Assembly (NCBI RefSeq): GCF_000281045.1
Contig: NW_008246082.1
Coordinates: forward strand, 660,910-714,471
From: Saprolegnia diclina VS20
Taxonomy: Eukaryota > Oomycota > Saprolegniomycetes > Saprolegniales > Saprolegniaceae
Length of the DNA: 53,562 bases
Direction: 5' to 3'
Made by a program: the position numbers and the translations under genes. Numbering within the stretch: the stretch's first letter is position 1; each line of letters starts with the position of its first letter. The notes under the pieces were generated by a model, which was given only the letters and a program-made list of their open reading frames with translations, had not been told where the DNA came from and made no database searches. This document shows, one piece after another, positions 21,337-30,883 of this stretch.

Positions 21337-22956
21337 TTAGTGAAGCTGGCGCAAACCGACCGTGGTCACGGACAGCGCCTTGGACGCGACGAGAAGCGCT
21401 TGATGGAGCACCCACTTTCGTTCGTGCACCTTGGATGGCCGGCAGAAGCCGCGATGGCTGACCTCGTCAATGGCTGCATCCACAACGCCTTGGATCGTGC
21501 GCGCCGCGTCGTCGTAGGTCTCGATCGCCGTCGAAAGCTCGGCGACGCGAGCTTTCCGCAGCTCATGCACGTCAAAGCGCAAGGCGATGAGGTCCGACGT
21601 TGCATCGCCGAGCTGCGTCTCCAGTGCGTCGGTCTTGGCGACGGCGTGTGCCAATGCTGCCTCAAGCGCTTGAATCTGATCACAAGCGGCTTCTTGTTGC
21701 GCGACGTCGTGGGCCAGCTGCCGGTTGAGTGCGTTTAGCTTGGTGGCTACTTGGTCGGCCGCGCGGCGTTGCGATGCCGTCAGGTCGTCCATCGTACGCT
21801 CGGCAAGTGCGAGCTTGGACTGCATAAACGCAACCTTCTCGGACGCCATGGCCTCGACGGCGGCTTGGAGCTCGGTCGCGCGGGTGCCGTTGGCTGCCTC
21901 GGTGGCGGTGTGGGCGTGAGCCAGGTCGGCCTCGAGCAGCGCAATGCGGGTGTAAGCACGTTGCACCTCGTCGGCAGTGTCGCGCTTCGCTGCCTCAGCC
22001 GTGGCCAAGGCCTGGTCTTGCGCCTCCTTTGCCGCCGCGCCTGCTTGGGTGAGGGCTTGTTTAAGCAACGCAATCTCATCCCGAGCACGTCTCGCCAGCG
22101 TGGCCTTGTCTTTGGCGTCTTCCTGCGCCACCTTTGTGGCAGCGAGCGCAACGGCGATGTCGAGCTGAAGCTGCTCGTTTTGTGCCAGCGCTCGGTCCAA
22201 GGCCTCGCCCTTGAGCTGTGAGTCGTCGAGGGCTCTCTTGGCAACAAGGGCTTGGGCGTCGGCGGCGTCTCGAGCGGTCTGGACTGCAGCGTCGGCTTCA
22301 GCCAGCTCGGATTGAAGGCGTGTGATTTGCTCGAGTGCTCGGCGCATGGCGTTTGCGCTCTCCGTAGCGTCGACTCGCGCGGCTTGTACGGCAGCGCGGG
22401 CATCTGCGAGCTCCCGCTCGAGGCGGGCAACGTCGTCGCCTGTCTTGCCTTCCGCTAACTGCTTGTTGGCTTCGACTTCAGTGCGATCTTCTGCCAGCTG
22501 GTTTTGAAGCGCGTGGAGTGCTTCGAACGCCCGGGCTTCGGACGCGAGCGTGGCGTCGTCGAGGGTTGACCGCACGGATGCGAGCTCTAATGTTAGCACG
22601 CTGACTTGGGCGGCCACGCGCTGCACTTGTGCGTCCAGTCGCTCGCGGTGGGCGGCTTCCAACGTCTTTTGCGCCTCGGCGGCCTCGGTGCGCACGCGGA
22701 ACAAGCTCGCCGCGTGCTCCGTTGCCAGCGCTGCGACTTGGGCCGTATGCCGCGCTTCGAGCATATCGAACTTCTCTTGGAGCTCGTGCAGTTGCTGGTC
22801 CTTGAGACGCAGGTCGTGGCGATTTTGGCGCGAGGTCGACGACGAGATGCGCGCTGCCGAGGATTGTGAGAGCATGGAACCCGGCGTGGGCTTGGTTGAT
22901 GCGTTCCAGCGTGGTCGACTCATCGAGCAAAGTCCAGTTGTGGCGCACGGATCCAT
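21337..22956 (-). CDS. Long coiled-coil protein of unknown function
   Basis: A single-exon gene of 539 residues. From about residue 48 to 500 it is an almost unbroken heptad-rich coiled coil dominated by A, L, E, D, Q and R, with very few prolines or aromatics. The N-terminal about 45 residues are low-complexity Ser/Thr/Arg (MDPCATTGLCSMSRPRWN), and the C-terminal about 40 form a separate helix ending VTTVGLRQLH. No motor, kinase or membrane segment is seen. The ATG at 22956 is the last before the coiled coil that keeps the Ser-rich head; in-frame codons farther upstream lie in AT-richer sequence. It sits between ARL6 and IFT43, so a basal-body or flagellar structural role is a reasonable guess, but coiled coils give no family assignment. 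Confidence 0.75.
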   Translation of the reverse strand: MDPCATTGLCSMSRPRWNASTKPTPGSMLSQSSAARISSSTSRQNRHDLRLKDQQLHELQEKFDMLEARHTAQVAALATEHAASLFRVRTEAAEAQKTLEAAHRERLDAQVQRVAAQVSVLTLELASVRSTLDDATLASEARAFEALHALQNQLAEDRTEVEANKQLAEGKTGDDVARLERELADARAAVQAARVDATESANAMRRALEQITRLQSELAEADAAVQTARDAADAQALVAKRALDDSQLKGEALDRALAQNEQLQLDIAVALAATKVAQEDAKDKATLARRARDEIALLKQALTQAGAAAKEAQDQALATAEAAKRDTADEVQRAYTRIALLEADLAHAHTATEAANGTRATELQAAVEAMASEKVAFMQSKLALAERTMDDLTASQRRAADQVATKLNALNRQLAHDVAQQEAACDQIQALEAALAHAVAKTDALETQLGDATSDLIALRFDVHELRKARVAELSTAIETYDDAARTIQGVVDAAIDEVSHRGFCRPSKVHERKWVLHQALLVASKALSVTTVGLRQLH

Positions 22957-23910
22957 CGCGTTCGTCGTCGTAAAGACAAGAGGTTTCTTCAGTATGTACA
23001 ACGATATGGTAGAACCCACGGTCGACGCCTTTCCATCACAGTTGCCCTTGGCCACGCACATACCACAGCACAATACACCAGCAAGCTCTCTCTTCTTTGA
23101 CGCCTCGCATGGGACTCGAATTTTCTGCCCGACTTTTCTACTCTCGTACATCACGAAATATCTACCGATAAATACAAGTATTATACACTCAATCCCAACA
23201 CGCTGATGTGCAGAACGGGGTTCCTACCGCAGACAATCAACTCGTATGAACACGCAACACACATATATTCAATTTGCTCAAAGAAAGGCCCACTTTCCAA
23301 ATTTGATGCCACCTACCGACGTCGCTTCGTCACCAATGCAGCTTGCGGCAAAGAAACTTGTCGAGCAACATGGACATACAGCCCGCGCAATTGCTCTCGC
23401 ATCGGTCCTTGGTGTGTGGTTAGCCGAAAGGCCTCGTTCAAGCAACCTGAGATTTGTTGACTTGCCACTTCAAAGAACCGACCTCCAAAGCCTGATGCAT
23501 GTCGAGCTTGACACTCAAATGCACTCTCTTTTCATGCCTGACGTTGTCAGTCAAAAGACCAGCAGGCTTGCGAGTACAAAGCCTGTGCGGAGGAATATAT
23601 TGCTTTGGGCCGGTGTGCGTGGCTGCTTGCGGCTCTCCTTGAGCGTGAAGTACGATGCATGATGCGCACGCCTCCACGTCGTAAGCAGCGAGCGCGACGC
23701 CTGCTATGCACACGAAACGCAATGGTTCCGAGAGGGTCATGTGGTCGTGAGCAAGGGCCTCGAGATGCCAACGCGGTCGTCTCAAAATCGAATATGGCGC
23801 GCTTCATCCGGATGGTCCGGATACTGGCTCTCTCCCAAGCAATATAATTTTAAATATTCAAATTTGGCATTTGCCGTTTTGGGGCCGCGAAGGAGACGAC
23901 GGGGCGATCG
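22957..23910. other. Intergenic region, one weak open frame
   Basis: Upstream regions of two divergent genes. A plus-strand frame at 23246-23662 contains a helix-like stretch (MQLAAKKLVEQHGHTARAIA) but lacks the GC-rich third positions of nearby genes, has no homologue I know and no clear splice partner. I do not call it a gene. The ends (near 23,150-23,280 and 23,840-23,870) are AT-rich. Confidence 0.45.
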
Positions 23911-24641
23911 ATGACGATGTTCGACTGGGAGATGGAAGACGTGAACGAAGACCTCTTCGGGAACCCGTACAACGCCCAGGAAGCCTTCGCCGCCATGGAC
24001 TTCCCCATGTCTCCGCCATCCGCCAAAGGTACATGCTCTGGCACCGACGATGACGACTCATAATGGATCGCAGGCATGAAGAACCTCAGCTTGGCACGAT
24101 ACCACCTCCGGAACGAGGTACATGGACGCCATTGATGCCACGGCTTCAGCACGTGTGTAGCTCGAGAAGAAGCGCGCGCGTCGATGCACGCTTGAGATCT
24201 TCCAGGAACAGTTTGCCGATTGCGCGCCCGATGCGACACACTCGACGCTTCTGGCCATGGATGTACGTGCGTGTACATGGGAATCATCGACCTGAAAAGC
24301 TTGCATGTCGGTAGGACGACGACAGAGACCTCATGGTGCCATTTCAGACCGCCAAGACACGAATTCCACGCCTGTCCCCGGCGGTCGCTCGATACCCGAA
24401 GAAGGACGATCGGCCCACCGCGCCGCGACCACTTGCGAGCAAACTTGTTCGCCCCACACAGCTGGCGGCCGCATCCTCGCTGCTACGACCAACGCAGCTC
24501 GCGTCAGCATCCAGCACGGCAAAGCGCCCGCGCGCCATGGAACTCACTATTCCGCGCAAGCGATTCCAGCCGGCGCCGCCATCGCTGCCGTCAACGTTGG
24601 CACGGAACAAAAGCCGTATCCCGCTGCGGCAGGTCACGTGA
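23911..24641 (+). CDS. Small basic protein of unknown function
   Basis: Four exons, 23911-24028, 24074-24117, 24161-24262 and 24315-24641, join in phase to 196 residues. All three introns (43-52 nt) have GTACRTG-type donors like those of neighbouring genes, which supports reality. The N-terminus is acidic and aromatic (MTMFDWEMEDVNEDLFGNPY). The middle has a charged helix (RYHLRNELEKKRARRCTLEI), and the C-terminal half is basic and disordered, with an imperfect repeat RPTQLAAASS / RPTQLASASS and several Pro/Arg/Lys clusters ending SRIPLRQVT. No known domain is seen. An acidic head and a microtubule-like basic tail would suit a cytoskeletal or nuclear protein, but that is a guess. It lies 245 bp upstream of IFT43 on the same strand. 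Confidence 0.7.
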
Positions 24642-24886
24642 AGTACGTGCCCGTCCCGGTGTTTGTACTATTATTTATGCTGAGAGCTCCAAGCCGAGCG
24701 GAGGACGCCCTCCGATGCGGCAAGCGCCCCAAGGTCTAAACGAAAATGAATGGTTGATCTTGTATCGATAAGCTGTACGCTCCGCTGCCTCATCTGCAGA
24801 CCTCGCTGTGCGATGCTGCACCTTCTGCCAATTAACCGGAAGATCCATTTGACGTTTCGGCCCCGTCAGCAAGATCGCGACAAGAG

Positions 24887-25748
24887 ATGGGCGACGCGGA
24901 GGCCAAGGGAACGCGCAGCCGACGCATGTCCAAGCACACGGCCGACGATAAAGAGGCGAACGATATGGATCTGCACATGCAGGATGTGAACGCAGACGAC
25001 AAGCCGGTCATCACCAAGCGCATGAGCGGGTGGGGTGTCGAGGGTGGCGAGGCCGCAGCCTCGACGGCCAGCGGCGAACAAGAGCCCTCCGAGACGAAGC
25101 GCGGTCGTCGGCGAAAGGACGAAAAGCAAGGCGAAGCGTCGTACGTGCTGCGAGTGTCCTGACCCTCTTCAAGCACATGTGCAGGAAGCCCAAGAACCGC
25201 CACTTTGACGACGATGGCGAGACGACAGGTACAAGCGACTGATGGCTTTCATCGACACTCACGGCCCCGAACAGAGCTCGTCGAGATCCCAGACTTAGAA
25301 GAAGAGGAACGCGAACCTGATATTACGACGCAGAGTAGACGCCACGGCTGCGATGTCGCTTGACGATCCCACCTAGTTGCCGAGGCGCCGCGCAATACGG
25401 CGCGCATTGTGCAGTCGCTCAAGGAGCTCGAGCGCGACGTCAAGTACGCGCTGCCGAGCGTACGACGCTGCGTCTGTTCGTATCGAATGCCAATCGCTGT
25501 GGATGTAGACAGGTAGCATTGACCTGCAGCTGCTGACGAGCTTTCTCTGCCCCCAACGCGCGGTCCGCCTTCCCACCATATCCCTTCCATGTTTTATCCA
25601 TGGCTGCTAGGTCATTGAGGAAGACGAGGCATGGGATTTCGACTCACTCCTCCGCGACGTCTTCCAAGAGGTCCAGAAGGAGCTTGAAGAGAAGGAGAAC
25701 CAAGACGAGCTCGACGGGAACGGCGGTATCACGGCGGCCGCGAATTAA
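24887..25748 (+). CDS. IFT43: Intraflagellar transport protein 43
   Basis: Six exons, 24887-25140, 25185-25228, 25275-25334, 25377-25459, 25509-25562 and 25611-25748, give 210 residues, close to the human length. The N-terminal half is disordered and charged, with SGWGVEGG as the counterpart of the family's GGW motif. The conserved C-terminal half contains VEIPDLEEEEREPD, then AEAPRNTARIVQSLKELE, SIDLQLLTSFLCPQRA and EDEAWDFDSLLRDV, matching the IPDL, IDLKLLT and WDWDHL blocks of IFT43. IFT43 is the small subunit of the IFT-A complex, which carries retrograde traffic in cilia. Introns are 42-51 nt. The acceptor before TGSIDL is ambiguous: the AG at 25507-25508 keeps phase, whereas the next AG would not. 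The stop lies 11 bp from that of the convergent gene. Confidence 0.88.
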
Positions 25749-25759
25749 TTTGTTGCAAA

Positions 25760-26251
25760 TTACTTTTCCCGACGCACCTCGAACTTGTGCTCGACGGCGT
25801 AGACGCCGACGGACTGGTCGCCCTCTTCGTCGTACTCGGCCCAGTCCTCCGAGAGGTTGACGTTCTCAAAGACCGTGCCGCTGTCGGCGCACGTGATTTT
25901 GTAACCGTCTTCGGGGCTCCAGCTAACGGGCTCGATGCCGCGGCACTCAAAGCCCACGAGCGGCACGTACTCGCCCGAGTCGTTGGCAGAGATGGCGCGC
26001 GTGAGCTTCTTGATGTCGCGCACGACCGTGAGCTGGCTCTCCTTCTTGGCGCCCGGCCACTTCATGAGGAAGTGCGCCGTGCCGCGGCTGCCCGAGACCT
26101 CGAGCTCTTCTTCGTCCGAGACCCAGATGCCCTCGCGGGTCTCATCGCCCGTCGGCTCCTTGATGTCCAAGCACCAGCGGTGGAGCGCCGGCGCCTCGAT
26201 CGACCCGACGTTCTCAAGGTCCGCCTTGACGTACAGCACGAAGAGCACCAT
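25760..26251 (-). CDS. CZIB (C1orf123/UPF0587)-like protein lacking zinc cysteines
   Basis: A single-exon gene of 163 residues. The fold-defining blocks are present: an N-terminal strand VLYVKADLENV, SGSRGTAHFLMKW, the core GFECRGIEPV, GTVFENVNLSEDWAEYDE and VGVYAVEHKFEV. Family members normally bind zinc through two CXXC pairs, one after the first strand pair (CGxC) and one after the GRG-A loop (CKxC). Here the first site reads IKEPTGDETRE and the second KWPGAKKES, so all four ligands are absent; the only cysteines left are near residues 34, 110 and 129. The family's role is poorly known. The start is the ATG at 26251, since upstream codons are not conserved. Confidence 0.82.
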   Translation of the reverse strand: MVLFVLYVKADLENVGSIEAPALHRWCLDIKEPTGDETREGIWVSDEEELEVSGSRGTAHFLMKWPGAKKESQLTVVRDIKKLTRAISANDSGEYVPLVGFECRGIEPVSWSPEDGYKITCADSGTVFENVNLSEDWAEYDEEGDQSVGVYAVEHKFEVRREK

Positions 26252-26834
26252 GGTTGCTTGGAAGTTTATGGCCACCCCAGGCGTTTGTCGCTGATTGGCC
26301 CAAATGTTCTACCGGATAAAGGTATCCGGATGATGAATGCTTCAACACTTCAACATGGCACCACGATGGCTCTGCATCGCAGCCTCGATCGCGTCGACGC
26401 GTGGGACGTTGATGAGCCGATAGAAGGCAGTCGATCCGACGCGTACGTGGAAGAGCTACGTGGGAGGCGTACGTCGTAGTTGAGCGAGAGCAAAAATTGT
26501 ATCGACCCTCGGACTTGGATGTTTTGTTTCGTAGTCGAGCACCTTGCTACGAGGTGCGCATCCCCTCAAGAGGCAAATTGACTCGTTAGGAACGTCCCTC
26601 GCAGCCGTACGCGGTGCGGTAAGCACCCTTTGTCTCAGCTTGGCTTCGTGCGGTCCACCGAAAACGCTTCGGTATCTCAGCGCAATCTTGGGAGCGCCGT
26701 TACATGACCCAGTTGTCGCGGGCAACGAAGCGGTCTGGAATATGTGGATGGGATGATGCTACCTCCGGAGTTTGAGCGGCGTGCATCAGTTTGCTCACTT
26801 TTCTATTTGCCTGCTGCTGCCGCTCCGTTCCGTC
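26252..26834. other. Divergent promoter region, no gene
   Basis: It lies between two genes transcribed apart. GATTGGC (CCAAT type) is at 26293-26299. Short frames in the middle show no codon bias or domain. The right end carries the start-site element of ENT paralogue 3. Confidence 0.5.
26795..26811 (+). promoter_or_regulatory. Inr/FPR-type oomycete core promoter of ENT paralogue 3
   Basis: TCACTTTTCTATTTGCC matches the oomycete start-site consensus YCAYTYYNCAWTTTNYY at 16 of 17 positions and lies 24-40 nt before the ATG at 26835, the same spacing as in ENT paralogue 1. Confidence 0.6.
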
Positions 26835-28181
26835 ATGGACGCAACCGGTAGCTACCACGAAGCCATCGATATCAAGGAGAAGCGCCTCCAGGACGAGGGC
26901 CTCGACAACAGCCTCCCTGCGGATGTCCTCGACCAGATCAAGGAGTACCGCAACGTCATCTACTGGTCGCTGCTCTTCCTCGAGGGCTCGGCCATGTGGG
27001 CCTACTACTCGTGCTTGACGGCCCAAGACTACTACGCCAGCACCTTCCCGGACGTCAAGTTTGCCTTCTTGACGACTCCTGTCTTGACGTGGCCGCTCAC
27101 GCTCGGTCACATCATCCAGATGTGGTTTGGTCTCGACCGCTCGCTCGGCAACATGAAGCGCGTCATCATCGGCTACTTTGTCTTTGGTCTCTGCTGCATC
27201 CTCATCATCGTGCAAGGCTACCTTGACATGAGCCAGACGGCGGGTGCCACCATGGTCTTGATCTGCTTTGGCTGCGTCGGTGCGGCCCAGTCGCTCACCG
27301 AACCGACGTTCTATGCAGTCGCATCGCTCTTCCCGGATGCGCACTTTACGAACGCGATCCAGGTCGGCAACGTCGCGGCCGGTGTCCTCAACGTCGTGTT
27401 GGCTGCGCTCATCCACTTGGCGGTTGGTGGTATCCACGACACGGACCCGGCCAGCAGCGTCAAGCTCTCGTTCTTCATCTTTATGGTGCTTTTGTTTCTC
27501 ATCTCGGTCGGTGCCATCATTGTCTACCACCGCCTTGAGAAGATCCCGTGCGTGCGCTACCTCCTCGACCGCGCGGCGACCGACCACGTCAAGAACGGCG
27601 AAGTGTCGCTGCCGCAGCTCTGGTCCAAGTTCTTCCGCGTCGGCAAGGTCATTGTGGTGCCCATGGTTGCGCAGTTTATGCTCTTCTTCTGCAGTTTGGC
27701 GATCTTCCCGGGTATCGGTATCTCGTCGACGTTCAAGCTCAAGTCGGTCACGTCGTCGCCGGGTGCCCCGTGGATCATCTCGCCGGGTGTCGTCGGTCCG
27801 TTCAACGTCGGTGATCTCATCGGTCGTCTCGCCTCGACAAAGGCCGCGATCAAGTTCTTCTCGATGCGGTTCTGCTTTGTCTTTTCGTTCTGCCGGTGGG
27901 TGTGGCTGCCGCTCCTGCTGATGACAGCATCCACCAACTCGCTGTATGCATTTGGGGACTCGCAGTGGGGCGCGTACGCATTTTTGCTGGTGCTCTACTT
28001 GCTCTTGGGCGTCACGGGGGGGCTCTTCTCGACGGTTACGATGGGCATGGGTCCGCTTCTGGTGCCGCAGGAAGACCGCGAAGCTGCTGCGGCGCTCATG
28101 GTCATGTTCCTCTTCCTCGGCATCTCGAGCGGCTCGACGTTTGGGTGGGGTATCAGCAACAACCACTGGCTCGGTCTCTAA
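26835..28181 (+). CDS. Equilibrative nucleoside transporter (ENT/SLC29), paralogue 3
   Basis: A single-exon gene of 448 residues, very similar to the copy at 743-2083 along its whole length, including the N-terminus (SYHEAIDIKEK versus PYHEAVDVKEK). It has the TM1 end LTAQDYY, FNVGDLIGR at the FN-x-x-D-x-x-GR site, RWVWLPLLL, the GLFSTVTMGMGP block and the C-terminal NNHWLGL. The best-conserved region is residues about 30-130. A distinguishing change is STFKLKSVTSSPGAPW in the loop before TM8. It sits 22 kb from its tandem relatives and in the opposite orientation, so it is a dispersed duplicate or the survivor of an older rearrangement. Transport of purine or pyrimidine nucleosides is the family role; the actual substrate is unknown. 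Confidence 0.88.
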   Translation: MDATGSYHEAIDIKEKRLQDEGLDNSLPADVLDQIKEYRNVIYWSLLFLEGSAMWAYYSCLTAQDYYASTFPDVKFAFLTTPVLTWPLTLGHIIQMWFGLDRSLGNMKRVIIGYFVFGLCCILIIVQGYLDMSQTAGATMVLICFGCVGAAQSLTEPTFYAVASLFPDAHFTNAIQVGNVAAGVLNVVLAALIHLAVGGIHDTDPASSVKLSFFIFMVLLFLISVGAIIVYHRLEKIPCVRYLLDRAATDHVKNGEVSLPQLWSKFFRVGKVIVVPMVAQFMLFFCSLAIFPGIGISSTFKLKSVTSSPGAPWIISPGVVGPFNVGDLIGRLASTKAAIKFFSMRFCFVFSFCRWVWLPLLLMTASTNSLYAFGDSQWGAYAFLLVLYLLLGVTGGLFSTVTMGMGPLLVPQEDREAAAALMVMFLFLGISSGSTFGWGISNNHWLGL

Positions 28182-28440
28182 GCGACCCGTGGTACGACTC
28201 GGCAAACGACAACGCGTGCCAAGTAGGACGAATAAGACAATAAATGTACTTCGTGGTGTAGACGCAATGTGTGCTCTCACAATGTCTTTGTCGCCACCAA
28301 AATGTAGCGACGTGTGTAGTACGCCCACGTACCGTAGACGTTGCAACGTAGTATACCGTGGCGGCCAGTCGAACAATTGACTGGTCTAGTCGACTAGAAT
28401 GTACTCGATACTCGTCACGACTATTGGTGTATGTATAATC

Positions 28441-29698
28441 TCAACTCGTCATAAACTTTTGGAGCAGGTGGCGCGACACTTGCTCCTCGGCGATGACGTT
28501 GAGGCGGCAGTACATGTGCGCGAACGGTTCGTTCATATCGCCAAAGATCTTGGGCAGCGTCCGCACAAAGGGCCGCGAGTAGATGACCGTCCGCAGCACC
28601 GTCCGAATGCAGCCATCGGCGTCCGTCTCGGTCTGAAAGAGCACCCTAAACCAGAGAAGTTAAAATCGTTGGTTGAAGCAGAGAGGTACCCGCCGACTTC
28701 TTCGCGCCGAATGGTGTGGGGGTCCGAGGGCGACGGCACGAGATCGTCGCGGTCCACCGACTCCCACGTAAAGATCGAGTACTGCGGGTGATGCAGCCGC
28801 GTCACAACGTCCAGCGACTCGAGCCGCACCTCGGGCATGTTGGGCACCGTGTACGCAATGTGTTCGTAGTGCGTGTTGCTGTCGACTTGCATGAGGAGCT
28901 ACGAGCATGGTCACCTCATAGCAGTAATACTTGGTGTACCTTGCGGCGACACAGGCCGGGGTTGTCCACGACCCCTTGGGCGTCAAAGCCCCAAAAGATG
29001 TCCCAGAACACCTCCGAGACCGTGCGGTGGTCAAAGCTCGTGATCTCGCAGACGCGGCAAAACTTGATGCTGACGTTCTCACCCATGCTCGTCATGCGCA
29101 CATCCACGTACGGCGGGAAGGACGGGATTGAACGTGTGTCCTCCATGACCTACGTCATCGTCTCTTCTCAGTGAGCCGTCCACGAGCTACACAAGCGTAC
29201 CTGGGTGTACATACGGGCCGGGCCCGGACGCGCGATCTCCGAAAGCATCGCGATGCGCTTGACGGGGTCGACACCGAGGTGATGGAACGGGTGGTACACG
29301 TTTGGGCCGGGGCCTGTGTCGACCTGCAGCGGCGCGTTGAGCCAGAGCCCTCGGAGCGAGTGGCTCATTTCCATCTCGGCCGCACCGAGCGCAATCTCGA
29401 TCGAGCCCGTCTTCTGGACGACACCGCGGTGGGCCGACGGACCGCGCCGCGCCTTAGCCAAGGCCTCCGTGAGCTCTTGCACTTGGTTCCGGAGACCGAT
29501 CAGCTCTTGCTTTTGGCGGATCCGGTGCTTCCGCGCCGACTTGGCAATCTGCGCCCGGCGGCGCGTCTTCTTGTCCTCGCTCAGCGTTTTGTCTTCCTTC
29601 TCGCCGTCGCTCGACCACACGGTCGACTCCTTCTCGCGGTCGTCTTCGGTCGGCGCCTTGCTGCTGGTGGCGCTCCCCGGCGCCTGCCTCGTCGCCAT
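28441..29698 (-). CDS. bZIP transcription factor with START-like C-terminal region
   Basis: Four exons, 29201-29698, 28940-29149, 28690-28898 and 28441-28645, give 373 residues. The basic region and leucine zipper lie at about 46-90 (TRRRAQIAKSARKHRIRQK, then ELIGLRNQVQELTEAL). In nearly all bZIPs the basic region has N-x7-R with an invariant Asn that contacts DNA; here that position is I51, while the arginine (R59) is kept. Oomycete genomes are known to hold bZIPs with substitutions at this Asn. The C-terminal about 230 residues alternate hydrophobic strands in the way of oomycete bZIP/M96-type START-like regions (SIKFCRVCEITSFDHRTVSE, IAYTVPNMPEVRLESLDVV, LRTVIYSRPF). Introns are 41-51 nt. 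It may be sequence-specific with altered preference; no ligand can be predicted. Confidence 0.82.
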
Positions 29699-30883
29699 CC
29701 TTGATCTTGTGAACTGACCGAGCCGACCAATGTGCAGTTCCAACCATAGGGGGACCTATGAAAACGAAGTGCCATCTGGGAAGTACCACCGTGAAAAATA
29801 CAGAGCGTTTCTCACATTTCACACGGCGTACCGCCACACAACAGCGACGTAGAACATTGTTCACGCGATCCGAGACGCAGTGCCAACAGTATCAGTGCGA
29901 GCCGAGGGCTCTTGGGTTACAGCAACGCCAAGCAAGTCCAGTCACTCACTGCTACGGAGCGATGCTGCACAGGCAAGAAAGCTTGGCCAGTCCCATCACG
30001 TCGCCCAGATCTGATTCAGGTGCATCGGACACTGAAGGTACTCCAAGCTGGTGCGACCAGAGTACCCAATACTGTACTGCGCTCACTGCCACCCGTGCAA
30101 GAGCAGGCTATTCCGACGAGCTGGGTCGGCACATTCAGCTCGTCGCGCTGCTACGAGCATGCAAAGCCCCAATGCCATCTCAGTTCTCAGCTGCGGGTGA
30201 AGAACTGCCGATGATGCACGTGGCCGGCTGAGAATAGCTACTGCGAGTGAGTCACACAGCTGGATGATGCGCCCATGAAAGTCGTCCCACAGCACCGCGG
30301 CACCACGGCCCATTCGGAGCATCAAACGTCATCCAAGCCTCGACATGCGAATGCGGTAAAGTTCTTGGTTTACACCAATGTTATTACCCGTCAAGTCCCA
30401 GTGCGAGTGTAGTGCGAGGTGTCGTTGGCACCTTCGCTTCCTCGCGCACGCAGACCTCGTAGAATGACAGGCAGCGCCTGCGACTCGACGTACTACAGAC
30501 AAGACACGGCCACGATTCTTGGCGCAACGGCTGGGTGGGTTTGCATCGGTGCACATTTCACTGCCACTCGTTCACGGATATCAGCAACGGACAACAATAG
30601 ACACTCGCTAGTTTAGTACCGCGGCTCCACATGGAGCTGCGTGAAATCACACCGAATCACACTTCCATCACGGTGTGAAATGTGTGATGCCCTCACAAAG
30701 CTTCGGGGTCCCACTCTTGAAACGCAGGTGGTCGATCGCTTGCGACAAATGGGTTAATCGGATTTGACGCGTAAAACTTGCAAAAGCGAATGCAGACCAA
30801 CGTATGCGTTCTGACGATTAACCCTCTCCGGCTGGGTATTTCCCTTGTCGCTGCAGCACCAGCTGGGCTCGCACTTGAAGACG
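29699..30883. other. Divergent intergenic region, no gene
   Basis: Nearly 1.2 kb between the bZIP and phosphoesterase genes, transcribed apart. Frames such as 29758-30231 show no codon-position bias, domain or splice partners. The only structure I notice is the dyad at 30646-30688. Confidence 0.5.
30646..30688. repeat. 43-bp imperfect nested dyad
   Basis: Outer arms ATCACAC (30646-30652) and GTGTGAT (30682-30688) enclose inner arms TCACAC (30657-30662) and GTGTGA (30673-30678). A second small dyad, GCTCCA-CA-TGGAGC, sits just to the left. It is a candidate hairpin or paired regulatory site. Confidence 0.6.

Noticed and set aside
23246-23662. Possible small gene with a helix-like segment
   Set aside because: No codon bias, homologue or splice support; kept only as a note in the intergenic entry.
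26700-28376. 558-codon minus-strand open frame opposite ENT paralogue 3
   Set aside because: Antisense shadow with R/E/D-rich nonsense composition like the two above; its similarity to them only reflects the similarity of the genes.
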